Source: Actinomyces qiguomingii
GTDB taxonomy: Bacteria > Actinomycetota > Actinomycetes > Actinomycetales > Actinomycetaceae
Length of the DNA stretch: 64,000 bases
Direction of reading: 5' to 3'
Assembly: GCF_004102025.1 (NCBI RefSeq)
Contig: NZ_CP025228.1
Span: forward strand, 2,294,001 to 2,358,000
The position numbers and the translations under genes are program-made. The notes under the pieces are model-generated. The model did no database searches and had not been told where the DNA came from. It worked only from the letters and a program-made list of their open reading frames with translations. Shown piece after piece: positions 33,646-41,987 of this stretch (positions are counted from its first letter, which is position 1; each line of letters starts with the position of its first letter).

Positions 33646-33676
33646 TTCAGTACTGAATGATTCAATAGAGTATCAT
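33646..33676. promoter_or_regulatory. Palindromic operator and marR -10
   Basis: TTCAGTACTGAA (33646-33657) is a perfect 12-bp palindrome in the divergent region. TATCAT (33671-33676) is a -10 exactly 6 nt before the marR ATG, implying a leaderless transcript. A MarR dimer bound here would block both directions. Confidence 0.55.
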
Positions 33677-33682
33677 CTTCCC

Positions 33683-34150
33683 ATGAAGACGACAGGGGTC
33701 GGCAACGCAGAGGACGTCGGTGAAGCGATCCTGTCCGCCGCATGTTTTCGACTGGGCATGCTCGGCGCGCGGGTCACCCGGGACTTCTCCGAGCGGATTG
33801 CACCGTCGGGCTTGACCCACAAGCAAGTGGGCCTGCTGGCCGTCGTCGACGCCGGGCTGGCATCCTCGCAGCGCGACATCGCGGCCCGACTGCACGTCGC
33901 ACCGAGCCTGGTGGTGACGTTGGTGGACCAACTAGTGGATCTGGGAGCCGTGCGCAAGACCCGCAGCCGCAACGATCGCAGGGCTCACAAGATCGAAGTC
34001 ACCCCCGAGGGGCGGCAGCTGCTCGCTAGCGCCGTTGTGGCGGCCGAAGCGCTGGACGCCGGCATCCGCAGCATCCTCTCTCCCGCCGGGCGGGCCGCCC
34101 TGAGCACGCTGTTGACGGAGCTCGACATGCACCAGAACCGGAATCAGTAG
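33683..34150 (+). CDS. MarR-family transcriptional regulator
   Basis: The 155-residue winged-helix protein contains LTHKQVGLLAVVDAGLASSQ then RDIAARLHVAPSLVVTLVDQ and the wing LGAVRKTRSRNDRRAHKIEV, diagnostic of MarR. It probably represses itself and the divergent membrane gene through the palindrome at 33646. The ATG at 33683 gives a normal N-terminus; upstream in-frame sequence belongs to the divergent gene. Confidence 0.9.
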   Translation: MKTTGVGNAEDVGEAILSAACFRLGMLGARVTRDFSERIAPSGLTHKQVGLLAVVDAGLASSQRDIAARLHVAPSLVVTLVDQLVDLGAVRKTRSRNDRRAHKIEVTPEGRQLLASAVVAAEALDAGIRSILSPAGRAALSTLLTELDMHQNRNQ

Positions 34151-34204
34151 CGCGCCCCACAGGATTCGGTCGCCGTCACGGGAGGCAACCCGCATTGGAT
34201 TGTC

Positions 34205-34226
34205 GCGTAGACGATCTGTGCTACGC
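34205..34226 (+). promoter_or_regulatory. Inverted repeat upstream of the toxin-antitoxin pair
   Basis: GCGTAG-N10-CTACGC lies 20 nt before the antitoxin ATG. Phd/YefM antitoxins bind palindromes at this position to autoregulate; the assignment is by position only. Confidence 0.4.
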
Positions 34227-34245
34227 TTGCTACGGAGTGACGGTC

Positions 34246-34503
34246 ATGACTACGATTCCACACCGCGAACTACGGAACGACAGCGCCGCAATCCTCCGCC
34301 GAGTGGAGGCCGGCGAGAGTTTCGCGATCACCAACAACGGACGTCCCGTAGCCGAGCTTGTGCCCATCACCCAGGACCGCCTCGCTCTACTGCGTCGGCA
34401 AGGAGCTACGCGTCCAGCGGTCCCCACAGACTTCAACGCCTTAAACCGCGCGCGAGGACTCAGCTCAAAAGATATACTGGACGACCTGCGCGGCGAGCAA
34501 TGA
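34246..34503 (+). CDS. Type II antitoxin, Phd/YefM family
   Basis: The 85-residue protein has the Phd/YefM N-terminal fold signature IPHRELRNDSAAILRRVEAG followed by ESFAITNNGRPVAELVPI, then a C-terminal tail (about residues 50-85) that would neutralise the toxin. GGAGTG precedes the ATG. Its stop codon overlaps the toxin ATG (ATGA), the usual antitoxin-first order. Confidence 0.88.
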   Translation: MTTIPHRELRNDSAAILRRVEAGESFAITNNGRPVAELVPITQDRLALLRRQGATRPAVPTDFNALNRARGLSSKDILDDLRGEQ

Positions 34504-34895
34504 CCATTTGCTACCTGGATACCTCCGCAGCACTCAAGCTTCTCATCGAGGAAGCCGAGTCGGATCCTTTAGCCACCTGGCTGACCGAGCAGACCGCGAA
34601 CGGCTTGTCTCTGTGCTCCTCCTTCTTGCTGCACACAGAGCTGTACTGCGCCGCTCGACGACGCCGACAGCTCGATATGCAGTCAACCGCATCATTACTG
34701 TCGGGGATCGAACTCATTGACATCTCGCGGGAGCATCTGCTCAACGCAGCGCGAGACACGGCGGGGCTGCGTGCGGCAGACGCGATCCACCTCACAGTTG
34801 CCCTGAACGTACGCTCCGACCTGCTCCTCACTTACGACCGGGAAATGCAACAAGCTGCGCTGCAACGAGGGCTGACGGTGACCGCCCCCAGATGA
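34500..34895 (+). CDS. vapC: VapC-like PIN-domain toxin
   Basis: This 131-residue PIN-domain ribonuclease has the conserved acidic set LDTSAALKLL (Asp near residue 7), HTELYCAARR (Glu), LRAADAIHLTVAL (Asp) and LLTYDREM (Asp). VapC toxins cut RNA, often tRNA or 23S, when released from the antitoxin. It is coupled to the Phd-like gene. Confidence 0.87.
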   Translation: MTICYLDTSAALKLLIEEAESDPLATWLTEQTANGLSLCSSFLLHTELYCAARRRRQLDMQSTASLLSGIELIDISREHLLNAARDTAGLRAADAIHLTVALNVRSDLLLTYDREMQQAALQRGLTVTAPR

Positions 34896-35052
34896 TTGAT
34901 TCCCAGGGCACCGTCGAGGTTCGCCCGGAAGTGCGCACCCACTTGGAGCGCCTTATACGCGTTCTCAGACGGTCCAAGTAGAAGTACGCGGTCCAACTGC
35001 ACAAAGGCGGTCAGCGCATGCGACGACCGGCTTGAGTCACAAGTACGCAGGT

Positions 35053-35085
35053 CGGCCCGCAGCAACTCATGGCTGCTGCGGGCCG
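35053..35085. terminator. 12-bp hairpin between vapC and ino1 (bidirectional terminator)
   Basis: CGGCCCGCAGCA (35053-35064) pairs perfectly with TGCTGCGGGCCG (35074-35085) across 9 nt, in the 220-bp gap between two convergent genes. Nothing else was seen in that gap. Confidence 0.65.
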
Positions 35086-35115
35086 GCCTGCGTGTGTGCG
35101 TGGCGGGTCGAGCGA

Positions 35116-36195
35116 TCAGCGCTCGACCTCTCCCCGGATGAAGGCCTCGGTGGAGTCCATGGCCTCCTCGTCGGGGCGCTGCTGCGGCGGTGACTTCATG
35201 AAGAAGGATGACGGGGACAGCAGCGGTCCGCCGATGCCGCGGTCCAGGCCGATCTTCGCCGCCCGGATGGCGTCGATGACCACGCCGGCGGAGTTCGGGG
35301 AGTCCCAGACCTCGAGCTTGTACTCCAGGCTGACGGGGGCGCCGCCGAAGTTGCGGCCCTCCAGACGCACGAAGGCGAACTTGCGGTCGTCCAGCCAACC
35401 GACGTAGTCGGAGGGGCCGACATGAATGTCCTTGTCGGCGAACCGCGTGGCGACATTGGAGGTGACCGCCTGGGTCTTAGAGATCTTCTTCGACATCAGT
35501 CGCTCGCGCTCCAACATATTCTTGAAGTCCATGTTGCCGCCGACGTTGAGCTGGTAGGTGCGGTCGATGGTGATGCCGCGCTCCTCGAAGAGTCTGGCGA
35601 GCACCCGGTGGGTGATGGTGGCGCCGATCTGGGACTTGATGTCATCACCGATGATAGGCAGGCCGGCGTCGGCGAATTTCTGCGCCCAGGCCGGATCGGA
35701 GGCGATGAATACCGGCAGGCAGTTGACGAAGGCGCAGCCGGCGTCGACGGCGCACTGGGCGTAGTAACGGTCGGCCTCCTCCGAGCCGACCGGCAGGTAG
35801 GAGACGACGACGTCAACACGGGCGTCCTTTAGCGCCTGGACCACATCGACCGGAGGCTCGGAGGATTCTTGAACAGTTTCGCGGTAGTACTTGCCGAAGC
35901 CGTCGAGGGTGACGCCGCGCTGCACCCTCACGCCGGTGGTGGCGACGTCGGCGATCTTGATGGTGTTGTTCTCTGAGGCGTTGATGGCATCGGCCAGATC
36001 GAGGCCGACCTTGGCGGCATCAACGTCGAAGGCGGCCACGAAGTCAATGTCCGAGACGTGGTAGTCGCCGAACTGGACGTGCATCAGGCCGCCCACCGTG
36101 TCCGTCGGCTCGGCATCGGCGTAATGGGTGACGCCCTGTACCAGCGACTACGCGCAGTTGCCCACGCCGACGATGGCGACACGCATCTTGCTCAT
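35116..36195 (-). pseudogene. ino1: myo-Inositol-1-phosphate synthase with in-frame TAG at codon 16
   Basis: From the ATG at 36195 (AGGAG 5 nt upstream) the frame reads MSKMRVAIVGVGNCA, then TAG (36150-36148), then [13 protein letters not shown] and continues to a normal end, 359 codons in all. The family has GNCASSLVQG here, so the TAG replaces a Ser codon (TCG to TAG is one base). The rest is intact, including [33 protein letters not shown] and [13 protein letters not shown]. The enzyme makes inositol-1-phosphate from glucose-6-phosphate for phosphatidylinositol and mycothiol. Restart at the GTG of 36096 would lose the NAD-binding loop. It is either a mutation, a sequence error or a readthrough codon. 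Confidence 0.88.
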
Positions 36196-36366
36196 CTGTT
36201 CTCCTAATCGGCCCGCAGCGACCGTTCGAGGATATGACGCGCGCGATCCTAGCGATCCGCCCCGCTCAGAGCATGTCACGCCCGTGAATTAGCGGCATTC
36301 AGCGAATGCCGCAACCCGGCGTCCGCTTGGCGCACCCTAGTCCGCGGCTCGTCGCCAATGTTGGTC

Positions 36367-36422
36367 TTGCACTCGAACGGAAGATTCAGTATAGTGACTG
36401 AACACGTTCAGTGAACGCGTTC
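36367..36422 (+). promoter_or_regulatory. tetR promoter with tandem palindromic operators
   Basis: TTGCAC (36367-36372), 17 bp, TATAGT (36390-36395) form a near-consensus promoter. Immediately downstream are ACTGAACACGTTCAGT (7-bp arms, 36397-36412) and GAACGCGTTC (36413-36422). Their position over the transcription start suggests autorepression by the adjacent TetR protein. Confidence 0.65.
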
Positions 36423-36449
36423 TAGATGTGCCGAGTCTAAGGAGGATTG

Positions 36450-37055
36450 ATGCCCACGCGCGCCGAAGCACGCGATGCCACCAGAGTTCGGGTCCTGGCA
36501 AGTTCGCGCAGACTGTTCGAGAAGAAAGGTTTCAACGCTACGACCATCAGGGACATCGCGGCGGACGCCGGCGTCAGTGTGGGAACCGTCATGTACGTCG
36601 GAGACAAAAGCAGCCTGCTGGTGGCATGCTTCGACGAACGCATCGAGGCGCTGCACACCAGCCGCCCTCCGGCCAGCCGCACCCAAGTCCGAGCCGAAGG
36701 CGGAGGCGACGGCACCGAGGCGCTCCTCGGCGTCCTCCTCCCTTTTATCGAACTGTTCGGCCGCAACCCCGACCTCGCCCGGTCCTACGGAGCGGTACTC
36801 ATATCCGGTGCTCACGGTTCGAGGGTCTTCGACGAGCTGCGTGAGGACTTGATCAACGAACTCCAGGACGTCTTCGTCACGATCACAGGCTGTTCGACGA
36901 CGGCCGCAAAACAGCGCGCCACAACTACATACCTGGCCTACCTGGGCGCGCTCCTCGAATGGGCGTCCACACCGGGAGCCGAGACGTCCAGGCTGACCGA
37001 CAGAGTTCGCAATGCGGTCGGTCCGCTCCTGACGGCCTCCGATGAGAAGAGGTGA
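36450..37055 (+). CDS. TetR-family transcriptional regulator
   Basis: The 201-residue protein has an N-terminal TetR helix-turn-helix (ARDATRVRVLASSRRLFEKK, then GFNATTIRDIAADAGVSVGT) and a ligand domain without recognisable specificity. AAGGAGG precedes the ATG at 36450. It probably represses itself and the downstream membrane gene through the tandem palindromes at 36397-36422. Confidence 0.9.
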   Translation: MPTRAEARDATRVRVLASSRRLFEKKGFNATTIRDIAADAGVSVGTVMYVGDKSSLLVACFDERIEALHTSRPPASRTQVRAEGGGDGTEALLGVLLPFIELFGRNPDLARSYGAVLISGAHGSRVFDELREDLINELQDVFVTITGCSTTAAKQRATTTYLAYLGALLEWASTPGAETSRLTDRVRNAVGPLLTASDEKR

Positions 37056-37057
37056 CA

Positions 37058-37417
37058 ATGATACTGCTCCCCCACTTCCCATGGCTGATTGTCCTGCTAG
37101 CAGTTGTGTTGCTGGGTGACGCCATCCTGTCACTGAGACCGCCCGCATTCATCCGCGACTGTCTCACCGGGGTGGGGTTTCCGCGACAGTGGTGGTGGAC
37201 TCTTATAGTCGTCAAGGTCTTGGCGGCCGTCGGCCTGTTTATCGGTTTGCGCGTGCCGGGAGTCGCGCTCGCCGCCAGCACAGGCGTGATCTGTTACTTC
37301 CTGTGCGCCGTCGTCGCCCACGTCAGGGCAGGGTTCATGGGCCGCGAGCTGTGGATCAACTGCCTGGGCATGCTGGCCCTGGCGCTTACCACAGCGTCAG
37401 TCTCCTTCACGGGATAG
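37058..37417 (+). CDS. Small DoxX-like membrane protein
   Basis: The 119-residue protein has four predicted transmembrane helices, with RDCLTGVGFPRQWWWTLIVV in the middle and FMGRELWINCLGMLALAL at the end, reminiscent of DoxX-like proteins. GAGAAGAGG lies before the ATG; a GTG at 37052 overlapping the tetR stop codon is an alternative. Its 3' end overlaps the convergent VWA gene by 21 nt. The function is unknown and it is probably TetR-controlled. Confidence 0.75.
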   Translation: MILLPHFPWLIVLLAVVLLGDAILSLRPPAFIRDCLTGVGFPRQWWWTLIVVKVLAAVGLFIGLRVPGVALAASTGVICYFLCAVVAHVRAGFMGRELWINCLGMLALALTTASVSFTG

Positions 37418-38629
37418 AGGATCGGCTTCCCGACGCTCCGCCCATGCACCAATCTCCCGTCCCTCAATGGCCGCGGCGATCAACTCGGGGAAGGCGTCCG
37501 GTGTGCATCCGAACGCCGGCACTCCGAGCCCGGCCAGCTCGGCTGCGGCCGACCGGTTGTACGAGGGCACGCCGTCGTCGCTCAATGTGAGCAGCGCGAT
37601 CATCGTGGCGCCGTCGGCCCGGATCTGCCGCACCTGATCGATCATGCGCTCGGGGCGGGCGTCGTACAGGTCGCTGATGAGAATGACGACGGCGTCGGGG
37701 GGCCTGGTGATGGAGCGACGGCAGTGCTCGAGGGCCGGGGCCGTGTCGGTGCCGCCGCCGAGTTGGGTGCCGAAGATCACGTCGACCGGGTCGGCGAGCA
37801 TGGATGTGAGATCGACGATGTCGGTGCTGTAGGCCACCAGACTCGTACGCAGCGAATGAATCGAGGCCATGACGCACGCCATGATCGAGGCGTAGACGAT
37901 CGAGGATGCCATCGACCCCGACTGGTCTAGGCAGATGGCGAACTCGCGTTGGACGCCGCGGTGCCGGCGCCCGTAGCCGACGAGCCGTTCGGGCACGATG
38001 GTGCGCTGCTCGGGCAGGTAGTTCTTGAGGTTGGCGGCGATGGTGCGGCCCCAGTCGATGTCGCTCGGGCGCGGCCGCGCGGTGCGGTTGGCCCGGTCGA
38101 GGGCGCCGCGGACCGACTGGCGCATGGTGTTGGCAAGACGTTCGGTCACCTGCTCGACCACCGTGTTCACTACTTGGCGGGCCGTCTGCTTCGACTCCTC
38201 GGGGATCACCGACGACAGCTGTACCAGAGCTGACACCAGGTGCACGTCGGGTTCGAGGGTCTCGAGTATCTCCGGCTGGGTCAGCATTGCCGCCAGACCG
38301 AATCGCTCGATGGCGTCGTTCTGCATGACCTGAACCACCCGACTGGGGAAATAGCGCCGAATGTCCCCCAGCCAGGCCGCCACGGACGGCGCCGAGGCGT
38401 CCAGCCCACCGCGCCGTGAAGTCCTCTTCCGGCCGGCCCGCTGCTCGCCGTCGTCACCGGTGTCGTAGAGGCGTGCCAGCGCGCGGTCCATGGCCTGCTG
38501 CTCCACGGTAAGCACGCTGCGACCCGTCCTATCCGCATCATCCGTGCCGAGCATGAGTCTCCAGCGCTGTTCGGTGGTGACCGGTCCGGGGCCGGTCTGC
38601 TGATCGCCCGTCACCGGTGCCACGCTCAT
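37397..38629 (-). CDS. VWA-domain protein (YehP-like) of the MoxR-VWA operon
   Basis: This 410-residue protein has a C-terminal von Willebrand A domain with an intact metal site: CLDQSGSMASS (DxSxS, near residue 209), the Thr in LGGGTDTAPAL, and VILISDLYDARP. The N-terminal half is helical and conserved among such partners (YFPSRVVQVMQNDAIERFGL). VWA proteins pair with MoxR ATPases as adaptors. It is the last gene of a five-gene run with 4-nt overlaps; its ATG overlaps the DUF5682 stop codon. Confidence 0.9.
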   Translation of the reverse strand: MSVAPVTGDQQTGPGPVTTEQRWRLMLGTDDADRTGRSVLTVEQQAMDRALARLYDTGDDGEQRAGRKRTSRRGGLDASAPSVAAWLGDIRRYFPSRVVQVMQNDAIERFGLAAMLTQPEILETLEPDVHLVSALVQLSSVIPEESKQTARQVVNTVVEQVTERLANTMRQSVRGALDRANRTARPRPSDIDWGRTIAANLKNYLPEQRTIVPERLVGYGRRHRGVQREFAICLDQSGSMASSIVYASIMACVMASIHSLRTSLVAYSTDIVDLTSMLADPVDVIFGTQLGGGTDTAPALEHCRRSITRPPDAVVILISDLYDARPERMIDQVRQIRADGATMIALLTLSDDGVPSYNRSAAAELAGLGVPAFGCTPDAFPELIAAAIEGREIGAWAERREADPLSREGD

Positions 38630-40899
38630 CGTCCGCCTCCCAGGATTGCGCCGACCGTTTCCAGAACCGGGCCGGCGTGTTGCAAGTCCTCTGTCGCCTC
38701 GACGGCCTGCGTCTGCGGATCGCCCAGGCGCACCACCTGTCCGGCCAGCATCCGGCGCTCGGCCGTGGACCACGCGCCGAAGGCCCGCCGCAGCGCCGGC
38801 AGGACGCGGCAGAAGGCCTCGTCGGGGATGCCGGTGGCCCATTCGTTGATGACGGTGAGGAGCTGGCGGTCCTCGAGCAGGAGCAGGGCGCTGCCGGCGA
38901 GGAAGCCCTCGATCCAGTGGGCCTGGCGCTCCGGTTCGGCCCCCGGTGACAGTGCCCTGCCCAGGCGACGGGCCGCCTCGTCGGCGGTGAGACTGCCGCC
39001 GTCGAGCAGGAGACGCACGATGCGCCCGGACAGCAGGCCGGGAAGGGCCCTCAGGGCCAGCAGGGAGCGCAGCGTGTCCAGCCACAGCCGGCCGGACCAC
39101 TCGTCGAGCAGGGCGACGACGCCCTGCACGTCGTCGATGGCCCGGCGCAGGGCCGAGGCGGCGTCCTCGCTCGTGCCTGAGGCCGCCGCCGGCAGGCCGG
39201 CACAGGCGCGCGTCAGCACGGTCGTGGCGACGGAGCTCAGCGCGTGCGTGTCGGTGCCGCGCACGTCGCCGTAGCGCATGCCCCTGGCCAGGGCGGGGAT
39301 CGACTGCAGCAGGTGCAGGACATCTGGTTCTCCGGCGGCGCGCTCGTCGAGGGTGGCCAGCAGCTCGGGCAGCACCTCGCCGAGGTCTGCGAGTAGGGCC
39401 TGCTCGACGGCGGCGGTCACCTCGGGAAGCGTCGAGGTCCGGGTGAGCAGGGCGCTGCCCGCTGCCGATGCCACGGTGTTGCCGAAGGCCGCGGCCTCGA
39501 TGACGGCCACGGAGAACTCGGGGTCCCACAGCAGTTCCCAGGCCTCCTTGAAGGTGCCGGTGCCGCGGGCGCGGCCCTGCTTGCCCCAGTCGATGCCGAG
39601 GATGGCGAGGCGCCGCAGCAGCTGGGACTTCGCCAGGTCATTCGGCTTGCGCAGGTCGAGAGTGATGGTCCGCTTCGTGGCGCTCATGGTCAGGCGCAGG
39701 CTGCGGGCGGTGGCCCGCAGGTCCGCGTCCAGGGGCACCATGGGTACACCCGACGGCACCTCGCCGAGCGCCTGGCCGACGACCACCTCGCGGGTCACCA
39801 GATCCGCTTGGACGCTGCTGCCGGCGCACAGCACCGACCAGGTGGCCTCGCTCATCTCGCCGAGCCCAGGCTGAGGGCGCCCGCGCAGGGCGGCGAGGGC
39901 CTCGGCGAGGCGGGAGGCCTCGATGACGTGGGCCGAGGAGACGGGCAAGTCGTGCTCGCGCATCGACCTGGCCACCAGGGTGAACCAACGCGCGACGGGC
40001 TCGTCAGGGGCGGTGAACAGGTGGTGGTACCAGCCCGGGGAGTCGATGCCCGCCCCGTAGCCGCTGGCGGTGGCGAGTCGGCCATGTGTCCAGGGCACCC
40101 AGGTGAGGGCGGTCTTCACCTTGGGAAGGCCCTTGAGCAGGGCGTTGTCGGCCTTGACGGTGGGAGCCGGGCCGGTCAGGGCCGGCGCGTGCCAGGCCCC
40201 GCAGACCACGGCGACCCGTTCGTGGCCGCGCCGCCTGGCGGCCCTGAGCACCTTGCGCATGTGGGCCTCGCGGCGCAGGGTGCGCGGATCGGTCTCGGGG
40301 GCGGCCTCGCGCAGCAGTCCGATGGCCCCGGTGAGGTCGTCGAAGGGGTCCCCCTCGCTGCGCAGTTCCACCGCGTCCTCCCACCAGACCTCTGGGTCGT
40401 CATAGCCAGCGATCCGCGCCAGCTCGCCGATGGGGTCGGTGCGGTGGCCGGCCTGCGGGTCCCCCTCGGGCGCCTCCCCGGCCAGTGCTTCGGCGTCGCC
40501 GTTGGGCCGGACGGCCTCGGTGCCCTCCTCGCCCGCCGGGTCCTGCCGGCCGGTGGCGGCGAGTGTCATGGCGGCGGGCAGGTCCATGAAGTGGGTCTCG
40601 GCGCCGTGCCGGGCGGCCCAGCCCAGCGCCTGCCACTCCGGTGAGAACACGGCCATCGGCCAGAACGCGGCATTGGCGGGACGGTCGGTCTGCCAGGCAA
40701 GCAGCGCCACGGGCGGCCTCATGGCGGGGTCGGCGACCCATTCGATGAGCTTGTCCGCGTCGGCGGGACCCTCGATGAGCACGCAGTCCGGAGCGTAGAC
40801 GTCGAGCGCGGCCGCGAGAGCGCGGGCCGATCCGGGCCCGTGGTGGCGCACCCCGAAGACCCGCACCGGCGGGAGCGCCGCGACCTCGGCGCTGCTCAC
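38626..40899 (-). CDS. DUF5682-family protein (YehM-like)
   Basis: The 757-residue protein opens with VRVFGVRHHGPGSARALAAA followed by YAPDCVLIEGP, which fits DUF5682. A C-terminal region (from about residue 400) is Leu/Ala rich and probably helical. The family is of unknown function and consistently accompanies MoxR ATPase, VWA and SWIM genes (E. coli yehLMPQ). The GTG start overlaps the MoxR stop codon as GTGA. Confidence 0.83.
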   Translation of the reverse strand: MSSAEVAALPPVRVFGVRHHGPGSARALAAALDVYAPDCVLIEGPADADKLIEWVADPAMRPPVALLAWQTDRPANAAFWPMAVFSPEWQALGWAARHGAETHFMDLPAAMTLAATGRQDPAGEEGTEAVRPNGDAEALAGEAPEGDPQAGHRTDPIGELARIAGYDDPEVWWEDAVELRSEGDPFDDLTGAIGLLREAAPETDPRTLRREAHMRKVLRAARRRGHERVAVVCGAWHAPALTGPAPTVKADNALLKGLPKVKTALTWVPWTHGRLATASGYGAGIDSPGWYHHLFTAPDEPVARWFTLVARSMREHDLPVSSAHVIEASRLAEALAALRGRPQPGLGEMSEATWSVLCAGSSVQADLVTREVVVGQALGEVPSGVPMVPLDADLRATARSLRLTMSATKRTITLDLRKPNDLAKSQLLRRLAILGIDWGKQGRARGTGTFKEAWELLWDPEFSVAVIEAAAFGNTVASAAGSALLTRTSTLPEVTAAVEQALLADLGEVLPELLATLDERAAGEPDVLHLLQSIPALARGMRYGDVRGTDTHALSSVATTVLTRACAGLPAAASGTSEDAASALRRAIDDVQGVVALLDEWSGRLWLDTLRSLLALRALPGLLSGRIVRLLLDGGSLTADEAARRLGRALSPGAEPERQAHWIEGFLAGSALLLLEDRQLLTVINEWATGIPDEAFCRVLPALRRAFGAWSTAERRMLAGQVVRLGDPQTQAVEATEDLQHAGPVLETVGAILGGGR

Positions 40900-41987
40900 T
40901 CGTCCACCTCACGGCAGGCGCGGTAGAAGTCGGTCCAGTCGGACCGCTCGCGCACCACGGTCTCGAGGTATTCGGTCCAGATAGCCCGGTCCGACACCGG
41001 GTCGGAGACGACGGCGCCGAGGATGCCGGCGGCCACGTCCCTGGGGCGCAGCACGCCGTCGCCGAAGTGGGCGCTCATGGCCAGCCCGTTCGTCACCACC
41101 GAGATGGCCTCGGCGGTGGACAGCGTGCCTGAGGGGCTCTTGAGGCTCGTCGCGCCGTCCTCGGTGGCGCCCTGGCGCAGTTCTCGGAACACGGTGACGA
41201 CGCGGCGGATCTCGTCGACCGCCTGGTCGGCGGGCGGCAGCTGGAGGGCCGAGCCGAGGTCCCGGACGCGGCGGGTGACGATCTGCACTTCCTCCTCGGC
41301 GGAGGCGGGTAGCGGGAGCACCACGGTGTTGAAGCGGCGGCGCAGGGCCGAGGACAGGTCGTTGACGCCCCGGTCGCGGTCGTTGGCGGTGGCTATGAGG
41401 TTGAAGCCGCCGCGGGCCTGCACCTCGCTGCCGAGCTCGGACACGGGCAGGGTCTTCTCGCTGAGCACGGTGATGAGGGCGTCCTGGACGTCGGAGGGCA
41501 TGCGGGTGAGTTCCTCGATACGGGCGATGCGGCCCGAGCCCATGGCCTCCATGACGGGTGAGGGCACGAGTGCGGCCTGCGAGGGGCCCTCGGCGATGAG
41601 CCGGGCGTAGTTCCAGCCGTAGCGGACGGCCTCCTCGGCGGTGCCGGCGGTGCCCTGCACGAGCAGCGTCGAGCTGCCGCTGATGGCGGCGGCGAGGTGT
41701 TCACTCACCCACGACTTGGCGGTGCCGGGCACGCCGAGGAGCAGCAGGGCGCGGTCAGTGGCCAGGGTGGCGACGGCGATCTCGGCGAGCCGCCGGTTGC
41801 CCACGTACTTGGGCGTGATGACGGTGCCGTCGCCCAGCGTGCCGCCCATGAGATAGGTGACGACGGCCCAGGGCGAGAGCCGCCAGTTGACGGGTCTCGG
41901 CCGGTCGTCCACGGCGGCCAGGGCGGCCAGCTCGCCGGCGTAGCGCTGCTCGGCGTGGGGGCGCAGCAGGGTGATCTGGTCGTTCAT
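40896..41987 (-). CDS. MoxR-like AAA ATPase (YehL-like)
   Basis: The 363-residue ATPase has Walker A GVPGTAKSW (residues 83-91), an atypical Walker B RIEELTRMPSDVQDAL, and the sensor-1/arginine-finger block NLIATANDRDRGVNDLSSAL then RRRF. MoxR ATPases act as chaperone-like remodelers with VWA partners. The ATG at 41987 (MNDQITLLRPHAEQ) overlaps the DUF5691 stop codon; longer in-frame versions run into that gene. Confidence 0.92.
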   Translation of the reverse strand: MNDQITLLRPHAEQRYAGELAALAAVDDRPRPVNWRLSPWAVVTYLMGGTLGDGTVITPKYVGNRRLAEIAVATLATDRALLLLGVPGTAKSWVSEHLAAAISGSSTLLVQGTAGTAEEAVRYGWNYARLIAEGPSQAALVPSPVMEAMGSGRIARIEELTRMPSDVQDALITVLSEKTLPVSELGSEVQARGGFNLIATANDRDRGVNDLSSALRRRFNTVVLPLPASAEEEVQIVTRRVRDLGSALQLPPADQAVDEIRRVVTVFRELRQGATEDGATSLKSPSGTLSTAEAISVVTNGLAMSAHFGDGVLRPRDVAAGILGAVVSDPVSDRAIWTEYLETVVRERSDWTDFYRACREVDE

